This document shows positions 6,825 through 14,311 of a DNA stretch of 17,692 nt, piece by piece. Each line of letters begins with the position of its first letter. Position 1 is the stretch's first letter. A program made the translations under genes and the position numbers. Origin of the DNA: Planctomycetota bacterium (GTDB taxonomy: Bacteria; Planctomycetota; Phycisphaerae; WQYP01). The notes beneath the pieces are model-generated. The model saw nothing but the letters and a program-made list of their open reading frames with translations, was not told where the DNA came from and searched no databases. Location of the stretch: contig JAJZOA010000203.1 in the NCBI GenBank assembly GCA_021852225.1, positions 1 to 17,692 on the forward strand. The letters run 5' to 3'.

Positions 6825-8666
6825 ATGAACTGTCAATCTTCATTCCGTACCCGAATTTTCAGCGTCGCTTTTGTTCTGGTGGGCTTATTGACTGCGGCGG
6901 CCGGTCGCGCTGTGGTTCATTTGGATGTAGCTGCGCAAGCACCGCTGGCCAATCGCATTCCGGCTGGTGTTTTGTTTTACATGGGCTGGAACGGTTCGCC
7001 CGCACATTGGCCGGGCTATGCAAAATCGACACTGGCGCAGTTCCTTAAACGGTCTCATTTTGCGGCTTTTCTGGCGGACGGACTGCCCGCATTGTTGAAA
7101 AGCGCCGCGTGGCATCACTCCGCGCTGCCGGTAACCGCAACATCGCAGGCCTTGATTCAAAAAGATATATCACTTCTGGCCCGGCATCCCTGGGCATTTT
7201 ATTGCCTGCCGGCCGCAAAAGCCGATGCCGGTCTGAGTACCGCACTTTTAATTGACGCCGGCCCGGATGGAAAGGCCGTGCTCGCGGCGATGCGGAGCCA
7301 AATGGCCACAATCCTGCCCGCCGGCGCTGCCGGGGTATGTGGCCGCTCAGGTTCAATCTGCTATCTGTTTACCAATGCCCGCGGAAAGATGCGGACGGCA
7401 TTAAACGGCCGCGGTCGCAGATTGGTAACGGATGCCAAATACCGTGCCACCATCGAACAGTTACCCGCCACGGGCGGCTATGCGGTGTATGCAGATCTGA
7501 CCGGACTGCTGGCGGCCGAGGACGCCTATACCGGTGACAATCCGGCAATCAAGAGCTATTGGAAGAAGGTAAAAGCAGAGTTTTCGCTGGGCGGCTACAA
7601 GGCCTTTTCCGAAGGGGGCGGTCTGGTGGACGGCCATTGGCAGGATGGCGCATTTCTGGGGATGCGGAATTCACGGCCATCGCATGGCAAGGCGGTTCAT
7701 GCCCTGCTGGCCCGGGTGCCGGCGGGTGCCACATCCATGACCGTGGTACACTTTGCGATGCCCAAATTGTACGGCTTTGCCATGGCTTCGGCAGACCTGT
7801 ACGGCCAGCGTGCGGTGGTAAAGCAGACGCTTTCACAAGTGGCCTCCATGACCGGCATAAGCCTTCGCAAAGATGTTCTGGCCTCCTTCGGTTCGCACTG
7901 GCTTTTCTACACACCGGCGCGGGCGGCGAATCCGACTCTTGGCTTTTTAATGGTGAACAAGCTGCGGCATCCTACGCGACTGGCCAATGCCATTGTAATA
8001 GCCGCGCCGCTGGCGCTGATGGGAATTAACGCCCAGCTTGAACAGCATGGCATTAAACATGCCGCCGCGGTGATGCGCAACCTCACGGTGGGCAAAGTCA
8101 CGATCTATTACCTTCATTCGCCAAAAAGTCCGGTGTCTCCGGCCTGGGCATTGGATGGCAATACCTTCTATTTTTCGCTGAATCCCGCCAGCATTGCCGA
8201 TGCCCTGAAACATCCGGGCAAACCGATTACCACCGATGCCGATTTTCGCACGGCCATGGCTAACCTGAACCTGCCCACGCAGGCAATTGAAGCGGTCGGT
8301 TATGAAGACCAGGGGGCACTGCTTCCCCAAGGATACAACATGGTGACGCAGGTTCTGGCCATGGCTGGCTCATACCTGCATCTGGCCCAGCCGCTTGCCA
8401 ATCCCCTGCCGCCGTTAAACAGGCTCCGACCGCTGCTTTCCCCAATGGCCAGCGCCAGTTGGGTAGATGCGGCGGGCTGGCATCTGCGACAAACCGATAG
8501 TTTTCCCGGCGCGGGCCTTCTGGCACCCACTGGCTGGGGTTCAGCGCCGGCCATGGTCAATCCGGCCGTTGGCCTGCTGATTGAACTTGGTGCCAGCAGC
8601 GGCCATCAGACAATGTCCATCACCACAATGCCACCCGCGACGAATCAGAATCCACCGCCGCAGTAA
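6825..8666 (+). CDS. Exported protein of unknown function (DUF3352-like style)
   Basis: This 613-residue protein starts at the ATG at 6825, preceded by AGGA (6814-6817). The frame is open upstream to 6597, but that part has no signal or family character. The N-terminus is a typical Sec signal (basic start, hydrophobic FSVAFVLVGLLTAAAG at about 12-27, then A-rich cleavage region). The following RIPAGVLFYMGWNGSP segment resembles openings of large exported proteins found in Planctomycetota, some assigned to DUF3352; this is a loose resemblance, not a domain match I can prove. The rest alternates short hydrophobic strands and Gly/Ala-rich loops without catalytic motifs or membrane spans, and ends in a Pro/Thr-rich tail. 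It probably acts outside the cytoplasm. It is convergent with the phage module, with 49 bp between them. Confidence 0.75.
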   Translation: MNCQSSFRTRIFSVAFVLVGLLTAAAGRAVVHLDVAAQAPLANRIPAGVLFYMGWNGSPAHWPGYAKSTLAQFLKRSHFAAFLADGLPALLKSAAWHHSALPVTATSQALIQKDISLLARHPWAFYCLPAAKADAGLSTALLIDAGPDGKAVLAAMRSQMATILPAGAAGVCGRSGSICYLFTNARGKMRTALNGRGRRLVTDAKYRATIEQLPATGGYAVYADLTGLLAAEDAYTGDNPAIKSYWKKVKAEFSLGGYKAFSEGGGLVDGHWQDGAFLGMRNSRPSHGKAVHALLARVPAGATSMTVVHFAMPKLYGFAMASADLYGQRAVVKQTLSQVASMTGISLRKDVLASFGSHWLFYTPARAANPTLGFLMVNKLRHPTRLANAIVIAAPLALMGINAQLEQHGIKHAAAVMRNLTVGKVTIYYLHSPKSPVSPAWALDGNTFYFSLNPASIADALKHPGKPITTDADFRTAMANLNLPTQAIEAVGYEDQGALLPQGYNMVTQVLAMAGSYLHLAQPLANPLPPLNRLRPLLSPMASASWVDAAGWHLRQTDSFPGAGLLAPTGWGSAPAMVNPAVGLLIELGASSGHQTMSITTMPPATNQNPPPQ

Positions 8667-8715
8667 CTGATTCATACCGCCAATCGCTCGGCCAGCGCAG
8701 CGAAAATCGGCTGAA

Positions 8716-9102
8716 TTACGGCAGAAATTCAAAGGGATTCCGTATTCCCGTTTCCAGATGAGCCAGCAACCTGCGGCCCAAGGCAAGCAACTGGTTCCAT
8801 GGTTGCGCGGCCTGATGACCGGCCGCACCGCCGCCCACCGCCGGATTTTCGCCCGCGCTGCCGGCCACGGAAAGCGGATCGACCAGGATGGCATCGGGCA
8901 GTTGACCATGGCGCGGCCGTTGTGCGGCGGCACTTTGTTCTTCAAGCAGTTCCAGCATTTTTCTAACCATTGCGGCGCTGTGAATATCCGCGGAGGAATT
9001 TCCGGCCGCGGAACGGCGCGGCGACTGATTTTCCGCTGAAGGCGCATGTTGAAAATCCTGCTCTTGAATATCACCAAAATAGCCGCCGTGGGAATGTGCC
9101 AT
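8716..9102 (-). CDS. Small phage-module protein in tail-assembly-chaperone position
   Basis: This 128-residue frame starts with ATG at 9102 after a good ribosome binding site, GGAG (minus strand, at 9111-9114). Its position directly downstream of the tail-tube-like gene is where phages encode tail-assembly chaperones. The sequence is polar and rich in Ala, Gly and Gln, with a helical SAAMVRKMLELLEEQSAAAQ segment at about 42-61 and another, LLALGRRLLAHLE, near 104-116. I do not recognise a family, so the role is inferred from position only. A longer overlapping frame on the same strand (8541-9077) has no start signal and appears to be a shadow. Confidence 0.5.
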   Translation of the reverse strand: MAHSHGGYFGDIQEQDFQHAPSAENQSPRRSAAGNSSADIHSAAMVRKMLELLEEQSAAAQRPRHGQLPDAILVDPLSVAGSAGENPAVGGGAAGHQAAQPWNQLLALGRRLLAHLETGIRNPFEFLP

Positions 9103-9134
9103 GATGTTCTCCAGTCTGTTTGGTGTGTGCGGGT

Positions 9135-9521
9135 TCAGGAATTAAGCCAGACTTTTGTGTATTGGCCGACCGAGCTTATGTTTGCCGTAAACAAGCTTAC
9201 CTGACCCACACGCAGACGTATGCGAAACGCGGTAATATTGAAATTGCCGCTGATGACACAGCCGTTGGCTGCGGTAAAGCTGATGGCCACGCCCGAATGT
9301 ATGGAACCAATTCCGGGGTCATAATCGGTAAGCCAGCCGACAATGGCTCCGCCAAGCCGTTGGCCGGTTAGAGTTCCGTTGCCCTAGCCGTTATCCACGA
9401 AGGCCTGGGAATCTGCTTCATGAAATTCTTCCTGAAGCTGGGCGTCATAAATATTGGCGGTTATTCCGGATGGCAGTATGACGCTTGCGCCAAGGCCGGA
9501 AATGGGTTGCGGGTTTGCCAT
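9135..9521 (-). pseudogene. Phage tail-tube-like gene with in-frame amber codon
   Basis: Translation from ATG 9521 gives MANPQPISGLGASVILPSG and continues as a tail-tube-like protein (about 128 codons) to a TGA at 9135-9137. It is interrupted at codon 46 by TAG (9384-9386), in the context AFVDNG-stop-GNGTLTGQRL. The sequence on both sides is coherent: the N-terminal part has the QPISG...YDAQLQEEF pattern of short tail proteins, and the second half has the FTAANGCVISGNFNITAFRI and RLRVGQVSLFTA strands. In tail-tube proteins of this kind I would expect Trp near this position, so a single TGG-to-TAG change is the simplest reading. Suppression or recoding would restore a full protein; otherwise only 45 residues are made. 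Confidence 0.72.
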
Positions 9522-9526
9522 TGTAA

Positions 9527-9531
9527 CCTCC
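9527..9531 (-). promoter_or_regulatory. Strong ribosome binding site of tail-tube-like gene
   Basis: The minus strand reads GGAGG five bases before the ATG at 9521. This is the clearest Shine-Dalgarno sequence in the phage module. It fixes the start of the interrupted tail-tube gene, and would be expected for an abundantly made structural protein. Confidence 0.7.
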
Positions 9532-9557
9532 TGATAAATGGAACAAGCCAGTCACAA

Positions 9558-9986
9558 TTAACTGCCCGGCGCGGTGTACACAGTAAAAGAAAAGCCGCCT
9601 CGAACCCGATACACTTCCGTCCCCGCGGCACCGGTACCGGCAAGCTGCGGCTGCGGCGGGTAAATTTCCGCCGCGCCAAGCATGGTGCCGCTGGCCAGTG
9701 ACAAGGTAGACTGGTCCAGCAGATCCACCACGCGCTGGGCCATGGCAAATGCGACCGCCAGTGAACCGGCCACACACGTGATATGCAGCGTGACATGGGT
9801 GATGCGCGAACCGGGAAAATCGTGAGCTGTGGTGCCCGCGGCGGCGGTTTGCAGAATTATAAAAGGAAGCGCGGCTGCCTCCGGCGCGCGCGAAAGGTAT
9901 ACGCTGGTGGCCGCCTGACCGACCAGACCGGCCAACAGGGCATCCGCCGAAATACGGGCGATAACGGCTTGAACAAGAGATTGCAT
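9558..9986 (-). CDS. Phage tail terminator / completion protein (DUF3168-like)
   Basis: This 142-residue protein matches the usual length and pattern of tail terminator proteins, which cap the tail tube and join it to the head. It opens with an N-terminal helix, MQSLVQAVIARISADALLAG. Next come VYLSRAPEAAALPFIILQT and HDFPGSRITHVTLHITCVAG, the typical Y-x-x-P...P-hydrophobic-strand layout, then a helix AVAFAMAQRVVDLLDQ and a closing strand block YRVRGGFSFTVYT. It sits between the head-closure gene and the tail-tube-like gene, as expected. No strong ribosome binding site precedes the ATG at 9986. Family assignment rests on pattern and position. Confidence 0.72.
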   Translation of the reverse strand: MQSLVQAVIARISADALLAGLVGQAATSVYLSRAPEAAALPFIILQTAAAGTTAHDFPGSRITHVTLHITCVAGSLAVAFAMAQRVVDLLDQSTLSLASGTMLGAAEIYPPQPQLAGTGAAGTEVYRVRGGFSFTVYTAPGS

Positions 9987-10001
9987 AAGATATGTCCATC
10001 A

Positions 10002-10115
10002 TTATGATGAGTCGATTGCGACACGGGGCGGCCATATTTTCCAACGCGGGCCGCCGACGGACCAGTATCCTGACCGCTGTTGGGACGTGTCCAGAATAGC
10101 CAACAGCCTCATCAT
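10002..10115 (-). CDS. Possible 37-residue protein in phage module
   Basis: An ATG at 10115 overlaps the head-closure stop as ATGA. The frame runs 37 codons to TAA at 10002-10004, ending 15 nt before the tail terminator start. The translation begins MMRLLAILDTSQQRSGYWSV and is followed by an aromatic, basic stretch (GGPRWKIWPPRVAI). Full-size phages usually have an HK97 gp10-like gene of 100 or more residues at this place. This frame could be a true small gene, or the space could be the remnant left by deletion of that gene. Evidence is limited to its tight packing. Confidence 0.35.
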   Translation of the reverse strand: MMRLLAILDTSQQRSGYWSVGGPRWKIWPPRVAIDSS

Positions 10116-10453
10116 GAAGCGGGATCCTGTGGCTCATGCAACTGGCAATAAACCGCCCAGCTTCGGCCGCGATCCCCCAGATTGGCGACAAAATGGACCA
10201 GATAGTACAGGTTGCCATCAAACAGCCGGTCGCCAAGAAGCGCCCCGATGTTTTGCGGTGTTAACACCACGTGGGTAACGGCCATTCCGCGGCGCAAAAA
10301 CGTATTTTCCGGCCGGGCGCGAAAAGCCAGCACAGCTGCGGGAATTTGCGCCACCTGGGTTTGCCATTGGCGAACCACTTCGCCGTTGGGCCCGGGCGAC
10401 TGCACCGCGCGAAGGAGCGTTACCTGATGTGTGCAAAGAAGGGCCAGGGTCAT
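10112..10453 (-). CDS. Phage head closure / head-tail adaptor protein
   Basis: The 113-residue length and the layout fit head-closure proteins, which seal the portal vertex after DNA packaging. Visible elements are HQVTLLRAVQSPGPNGEVVR (about 9-28), which is the typical V-x-hydrophobic opening followed by a D/N-G turn, QIPAAVLAFRAR (about 36-47), MAVTHVVLTPQNIG (about 57-70) and the closing YYLVHFVANLGDRGR strand. The start codon overlaps the connector stop as ATGA, which suggests coupled translation. Family membership is judged from pattern and gene order. Confidence 0.72.
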   Translation of the reverse strand: MTLALLCTHQVTLLRAVQSPGPNGEVVRQWQTQVAQIPAAVLAFRARPENTFLRRGMAVTHVVLTPQNIGALLGDRLFDGNLYYLVHFVANLGDRGRSWAVYCQLHEPQDPAS

Positions 10454-11316
10454 ACTACAATATCCCGATAGCGTGAAAGCAGATTCAGAATCTCAGGTGT
10501 AAACAGCAAGTCGCCGTTGCGCACCACATATTCGTAACCAACGGTTTTTCCCATGGATTCGCGCAGTTTGGTAAGGTCGGGCTGGTTGATCATATTGCCC
10601 ACCAGCAGGGCGCAGGCAAGTTGCAGGTCGTCCGGAATCTGCCACCCAAGGATCTGGCAACCGGCCCCATGCGCATTGGCGAAGCTGGCGGTGAACGCTG
10701 TTGGTGAAGCGGTCAGGACTGTTGCCGATTCGGCACCGGCATTGCCGGCATCCAGTGTCAGAATGGTGCCGGGTGCAATCGCCCAGGGGGATAGATCATC
10801 CGCGGGAGTCTGACCGGTCATGGCGGCTGGAGTTACAGTTGAATTTCCTGCGGCAATGGGGGCTGAGCTTTGCGTGATGAATCCATATCCGGCATTGTAA
10901 TCCACCTGAATCGCATTAAGTGGCCAGACAGAAAATCCCATGCCGCGTGTTCCGAGCAGACCGCCGCCGATCCATGGAAAGCCCGAAAAACCGGCGGCAA
11001 CTTCGGGTTTAATGGAAATTCGTCCGACCTGGGGTCGAATATCAAGTTGATCCGCGGTCATGACAATCGGGTTGGATGTGTCGGGAAACAGTGTAAGAGA
11101 ATTGATACCCAGAACAGGCGCTTGGCGAAGCATAAGAAACAGTTCGCCGGTGGCGTCGTGCAATTCAATGTAACGGGTTGGTATGAAATTCCGGCGGCAA
11201 TAGCGCCGGATCATGCCGGAAGCCGCGGACAGACAGGATGCCAGAGTTGAGGAATTAACCGCGGCCAGAGCGGGCACGGCCTGTTGGGCGTAAGTGGAAG
11301 TAATCAGGTCGGCCAT
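10450..11316 (-). CDS. Phage head-tail connector protein (gp6 / phiE125 gp8-like)
   Basis: The N-terminal part has the typical sequence of helical connector proteins: ASCLSAASGMIRRYCRRNF (about 26-44), RYIELHDATGELFLMLRQAP (48-67) and INSLTLFPD, then a VDYNAGYG strand at 138-145. The C-terminal IPDDLQLACALLVGNMI helix (227-243) completes the fold. Such proteins bind below the portal. At 288 residues it is longer than most, because about 80 residues (146-226) lie between the usual VDYNAGY and IPDDL blocks. The inserted part reads like a small beta domain (PGTILTLDAGNAGAESATV, then TAFTASFANAHGAG). It is the first gene of the module. No clear ribosome binding site precedes the ATG at 11316, and no capsid gene lies upstream. 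Confidence 0.8.
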   Translation of the reverse strand: MADLITSTYAQQAVPALAAVNSSTLASCLSAASGMIRRYCRRNFIPTRYIELHDATGELFLMLRQAPVLGINSLTLFPDTSNPIVMTADQLDIRPQVGRISIKPEVAAGFSGFPWIGGGLLGTRGMGFSVWPLNAIQVDYNAGYGFITQSSAPIAAGNSTVTPAAMTGQTPADDLSPWAIAPGTILTLDAGNAGAESATVLTASPTAFTASFANAHGAGCQILGWQIPDDLQLACALLVGNMINQPDLTKLRESMGKTVGYEYVVRNGDLLFTPEILNLLSRYRDIVV

Positions 11317-11569
11317 AACAAGCTATAGCGATGGACGAGAGAGATAATTGGCGCGGCAGCTTAACGGAGTTCGCCGAAGATGCCGTGAATTCCGTGAAAA
11401 ACTGCACTGGGGACCTGGCGGATATGTCTTCCTGATTTTCCTCATGTGCGGTCAACTGCTGTCAGGGTCCGCGCGATGCAGCCCCCATTCCGCTTCACCT
11501 GCCGACAGCGCGGCGGTATAATCTCATTTGCGTCCTTCATTCATTCTTGCAGGCCACCGGGAGCAATTC

Positions 11570-11890
11570 ATGAAGTTACTGGCAAAAATGTTCGACCGTG
11601 AGCAAACAGGTTTCGATGTGTGCCAGTTTGCCGTATTTCTGCTGAGCTTTGCGGCATTAATGTTGGCCAGCATAATCGCGCAAAGTTATTCCATCCCCAA
11701 CATTGTACCGGCATTTTTACTTGTATTTGGACTGTTCCTGTTGATATTTGATTTCTTGTACGTGGCGGCCAGCGTTGTGCTTACCCGTGGCAACTGGCGG
11801 CAATATGGCGTTTATGTGATCGTGTCGATCGCGGGCACAGCACTTTTTTTTACGTTATTTTTGCCGAGCCTGGCCCGCGCAAAGGAGTAG
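11570..11890 (+). CDS. Small three-span membrane protein, unknown function
   Basis: The start at 11570 follows GGGAG (11559-11563) at six bases. An upstream in-frame start at 11528 has no such support. The 106-residue protein has hydrophobic segments at about 16-38, 44-68 and 78-97, with a short charged N-terminus (KLLAKMFDREQ) and a basic end (ARAKE). I do not recognise a family. The last codons (AAGGAG before TAG) also form the ribosome binding site of the next gene, which starts directly after the stop, so the two are almost certainly translated from one mRNA. Confidence 0.65.
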   Translation: MKLLAKMFDREQTGFDVCQFAVFLLSFAALMLASIIAQSYSIPNIVPAFLLVFGLFLLIFDFLYVAASVVLTRGNWRQYGVYVIVSIAGTALFFTLFLPSLARAKE

Positions 11891-12310
11891 ATGTATTCGG
11901 TGTCCAACGATCCAGAACATCCTGACGTAATTGCAAATAAACCTCGGCTGGGCGGTAAGGTCCTGAAAATCGGTTTTAACGGCATTGCCGCCATTTTTCA
12001 GCTTATATTGATCGTTATTCTGGCGGCCTGTGTAATCACAAATTTTATGCCGAAATCATCCGTTGCGTTTACCGAATTGCACCTTGTACTGGGAATGGCC
12101 GGCGCGACGGCCGCTGTTCTGCTGATCATCGGGTTGCCGTTTATTACATTAAGCGCCCTGCTGGGCGTACGAAAGCGGTGCGGGGCCGGGCGGCCCGCGG
12201 ACCAACCGCCAAAGTTGTTGACTTGGGATTCGTTTTTGCTGCTGATATGCGCTTTTCTTCTGTTTACTCCGGTGGTGCTGTTTTTTGCTGCCGCCTACAT
12301 CGCGGGTTAG
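11891..12310 (+). CDS. Small membrane protein, unknown function
   Basis: The ATG follows immediately after the TAG of the preceding gene, with AAGGAG overlapping that stop. The 139-residue product has a hydrophilic N-terminus of about 25 residues and three hydrophobic segments at about 28-52, 63-92 and 112-137. A basic linker, GVRKRCGAGRPADQPPK, lies between the second and third. No family is recognised. Its size and topology resemble the gene before it, and the two may have arisen by duplication, although I see no clear sequence identity. The pseudopilin-like gene follows 41 bp later. Confidence 0.62.
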   Translation: MYSVSNDPEHPDVIANKPRLGGKVLKIGFNGIAAIFQLILIVILAACVITNFMPKSSVAFTELHLVLGMAGATAAVLLIIGLPFITLSALLGVRKRCGAGRPADQPPKLLTWDSFLLLICAFLLFTPVVLFFAAAYIAG

Positions 12311-12351
12311 CTGCGGGTAAAGACCCCAGGTGGAATGAGTGTGAGTTTGTC

Positions 12352-13335
12352 ATGAGTATGCCGACAAAATTTCTTGGAATGACCCGTCTGGAAGCGGCCA
12401 TGTTGGTAATTGTGGCCGCCATCCTCGCCGCCATTCTGGGGCCTGCGCTGTCGCGACTTGACGGCAATGGCGGCCTTCCGCGAAGGGCTATATGTTCCGC
12501 CAATATTCGCGGAATCATCCAGTCAATGGTTATCTATGCGCAAAGCTACAATGGCTGCCTTCCGAGTGTAAAGCCCGCCGGAGCCACATTTGTCAACGGA
12601 ATCGACCCGCTGCGGGGTACGCCCACCGCCCTGGGAACGATTGATCCTGAAAGCGGATTACTTGCGCATCAAACAAACGGCGGGCGGGCGGCCAATTCCC
12701 TCGCCGGATCGCCCCTGGCCAGCCTGTGGCTGTTGATAATTGACGGCGGCGTAACGGCCGAAAGCTTTATCTGCCCGGCAGACCCGTCCGCCGTTCAGCC
12801 ATCGGCCCTGTTTGAGACTACTTCCCAAAACAAGGCGCGTTATTACCTTAATTTCGGCATGGGTCACAATGGCCGGTTGCCGGACGGGCAGGGCGAGAGC
12901 TATTCCATGGCATTTCCATGGATAAACGGAAAGCCGGCACCATGGTGGAACGCCAATTTGAACGAAAATTATCTGAGTAACATACCCCTTGTGTGCGATA
13001 TGGCTCCCATGCAGGATCCGCATGCCCCTGGCAAAGACGCCAGAGATGTTACCCAGCCGCTGCACAATAAATTTGGCAACTATGTTTTTAATTCCGGAAA
13101 TCATGACGGTGACGGGCAAAATGTCGGCTTTGCCGATGACCATGTCGCATGGGAAACCAATCCCTACGCGGGGGTTGATCAGGATAACATTTTTACCAGC
13201 GGCCAAACCGGCACCCAGGGCGGCGGCATTCCCATTGTTCCACGCCTCCATGCGCCCGCTCCGCAACTTTCCGCCAAATATCCGTTTGACATCGTCATGG
13301 TTCCCACACGCAACGTGCATACTGGCCGCTGGTAG
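12352..13335 (+). CDS. Pseudopilin-like protein with H-x9-DG-type motif
   Basis: From ATG 12352 (327 residues) the N-terminus is a type IV pilin/pseudopilin signal: G9 is followed by MTRLEAAMLVIVAAILAAIL, with the conserved Glu five residues after the predicted prepilin peptidase site and a hydrophobic helix to about residue 33. After the helix come CSANIRGIIQSMVIYAQSYN, close to the C..N...i...m..Y...y pattern of Planctomycetota/Lentisphaerota prepilin-like proteins, and near the C-terminus HDGDGQNVGFADDH, an H-x9-DG-like motif with DD instead of DG. The protein would be anchored in the inner membrane with its globular part outside. The longer frame from 12178 overlaps the previous gene and is rejected. 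The site is G-M-T rather than the common G-F-T. Confidence 0.82.
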   Translation: MSMPTKFLGMTRLEAAMLVIVAAILAAILGPALSRLDGNGGLPRRAICSANIRGIIQSMVIYAQSYNGCLPSVKPAGATFVNGIDPLRGTPTALGTIDPESGLLAHQTNGGRAANSLAGSPLASLWLLIIDGGVTAESFICPADPSAVQPSALFETTSQNKARYYLNFGMGHNGRLPDGQGESYSMAFPWINGKPAPWWNANLNENYLSNIPLVCDMAPMQDPHAPGKDARDVTQPLHNKFGNYVFNSGNHDGDGQNVGFADDHVAWETNPYAGVDQDNIFTSGQTGTQGGGIPIVPRLHAPAPQLSAKYPFDIVMVPTRNVHTGRW

Positions 13336-13573
13336 CAGTGCCTCGCACATGACTCGATATTCCGGCCAGACGGCATGGCCTGCCGCCGGTGCCCGGTCAA
13401 CTGCGTCGGTTGGCCGGATTATCAGGTTGGCTGGAGCGGCACACACCACGTCCGGGAAAATCCAATCTCACCCCCTTGCCAAGGCTACCGGTTCAAGTAA
13501 AATGTCTGTTTGGCGTGGCGGCAATGCTTCAGGACGATCATTCCCATGCCCCGCACGACAGGAGCTTATTATC

Positions 13574-14311
13574 ATGACAAAAAAAATCCGTTGGTCTGCT
13601 ATTGGCCTCGCGGCCGCCATGCTTGTGGTTTCCGCTGGCGGGTGCGCCTCTGAAAAACTTAAAACCGAACGCGCCCAACTGCTGCAGCAGAATGCCCAGC
13701 TTCAACAGCAATTGACCCAAACCAAGGCCAGCCTTACCGCCGCCCAGACGCAGCTTCAACAGCAGCAGGCGGCCACCGCCGCCGCAGAAGCGCAGGCTCA
13801 GCAGGCCCAACAGGCCGCGCAAGCTCAGCCCGCGCCTGCCAGTGGCATGAATACCGTCATGCCGGGTTTCAAAAGCGGCGGCAAGACCCGTCATGGCCAG
13901 TCCGCAATGGCCATGCGGAGCCACCATGGAAGCCACCGTCGGTTAGCGGGTCATCGCCGCAGCGAAATGCACCGGTTTGTTTTGTCCAGCGATGTATTGT
14001 TCGCTTCCGGCAGTGCCCGGCTGATGCCGCGGTCCACACATGCCCTGCTGCATGTTGTGTATATGATCAAACGGCATTACGCGGGCCGCTATATCCGCAT
14101 TGAAGGCTTTACCGACAACCGCCCGATCCATCACCGGTTCAAAAACAACTATGAACTGGGGCTGGCCCGTGCCCGCTCGGTCGAAGCATTTCTCTCCCGG
14201 CATGGCATTTCCCGCCATTGGATGCGCGCCATCAGCTACGGCTCGCATGACCTTGTGTCGCGTACAAACCTGGCACTGGACCGCCGAGTGGAAATAGTGA
14301 TTCTTCGCTGA
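13574..14311 (+). CDS. OmpA-family peptidoglycan-associated lipoprotein
   Basis: AGGAG at 13560-13564 precedes the ATG. The 245-residue protein has a lipoprotein signal ending at Cys24 (VVSAGGC; a relaxed lipobox with Ala at -3) and a Gln/Ala-rich heptad region, almost certainly a coiled coil, at about 26-86. A His/Arg-rich linker follows at about 100-132. The C-terminal OmpA domain (about 133-245) shows VLFASGSARL, IEGFTDNRP with Asp181, LGLARARSVEAFL with Arg199, and the terminal LDRRVEIVI. These Asp and Arg positions bind diaminopimelate in the family. The likely role is linking the outer membrane to peptidoglycan. The open frame extends upstream to 12989 but overlaps the pseudopilin gene in another frame, so it is not the start. 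The gene stands alone, 238 bp after the previous gene. Confidence 0.9.
   Translation: MTKKIRWSAIGLAAAMLVVSAGGCASEKLKTERAQLLQQNAQLQQQLTQTKASLTAAQTQLQQQQAATAAAEAQAQQAQQAAQAQPAPASGMNTVMPGFKSGGKTRHGQSAMAMRSHHGSHRRLAGHRRSEMHRFVLSSDVLFASGSARLMPRSTHALLHVVYMIKRHYAGRYIRIEGFTDNRPIHHRFKNNYELGLARARSVEAFLSRHGISRHWMRAISYGSHDLVSRTNLALDRRVEIVILR

Larger units (their letters stand above)
8716..11316 (-). mobile_element. Remnant tailed-phage head-tail and tail module
   Basis: Six small reading frames on the minus strand follow the order usual in siphophages: head-tail connector, head closure, tail terminator, tail tube and a gene in the chaperone position. They sit between ordinary chromosomal genes on the other strand. 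Spacing is tight (two 4-base overlaps, then gaps of 15, 36 and 32 nt). Upstream, at 11317-11569, there is no capsid or portal gene, and downstream there is no tape measure gene. Loss of the neighbouring modules and the in-frame stop in the tail-tube gene suggest decay. A domesticated particle or gene-transfer-agent fragment with its other parts elsewhere cannot be excluded. Confidence 0.75.

Noticed and set aside
9384..9386. Phage genome with amber recoded throughout
   Set aside because: Only one in-frame TAG was found among the module genes, and the other genes end normally at TGA or TAA. One codon is not enough to claim a changed code.
9445..10236. 263-residue minus-strand open frame
   Set aside because: It overlaps the tail terminator and head-closure genes in another frame and has a Ser/Arg/His-rich composition without domain pattern. 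It is a shadow of those genes.
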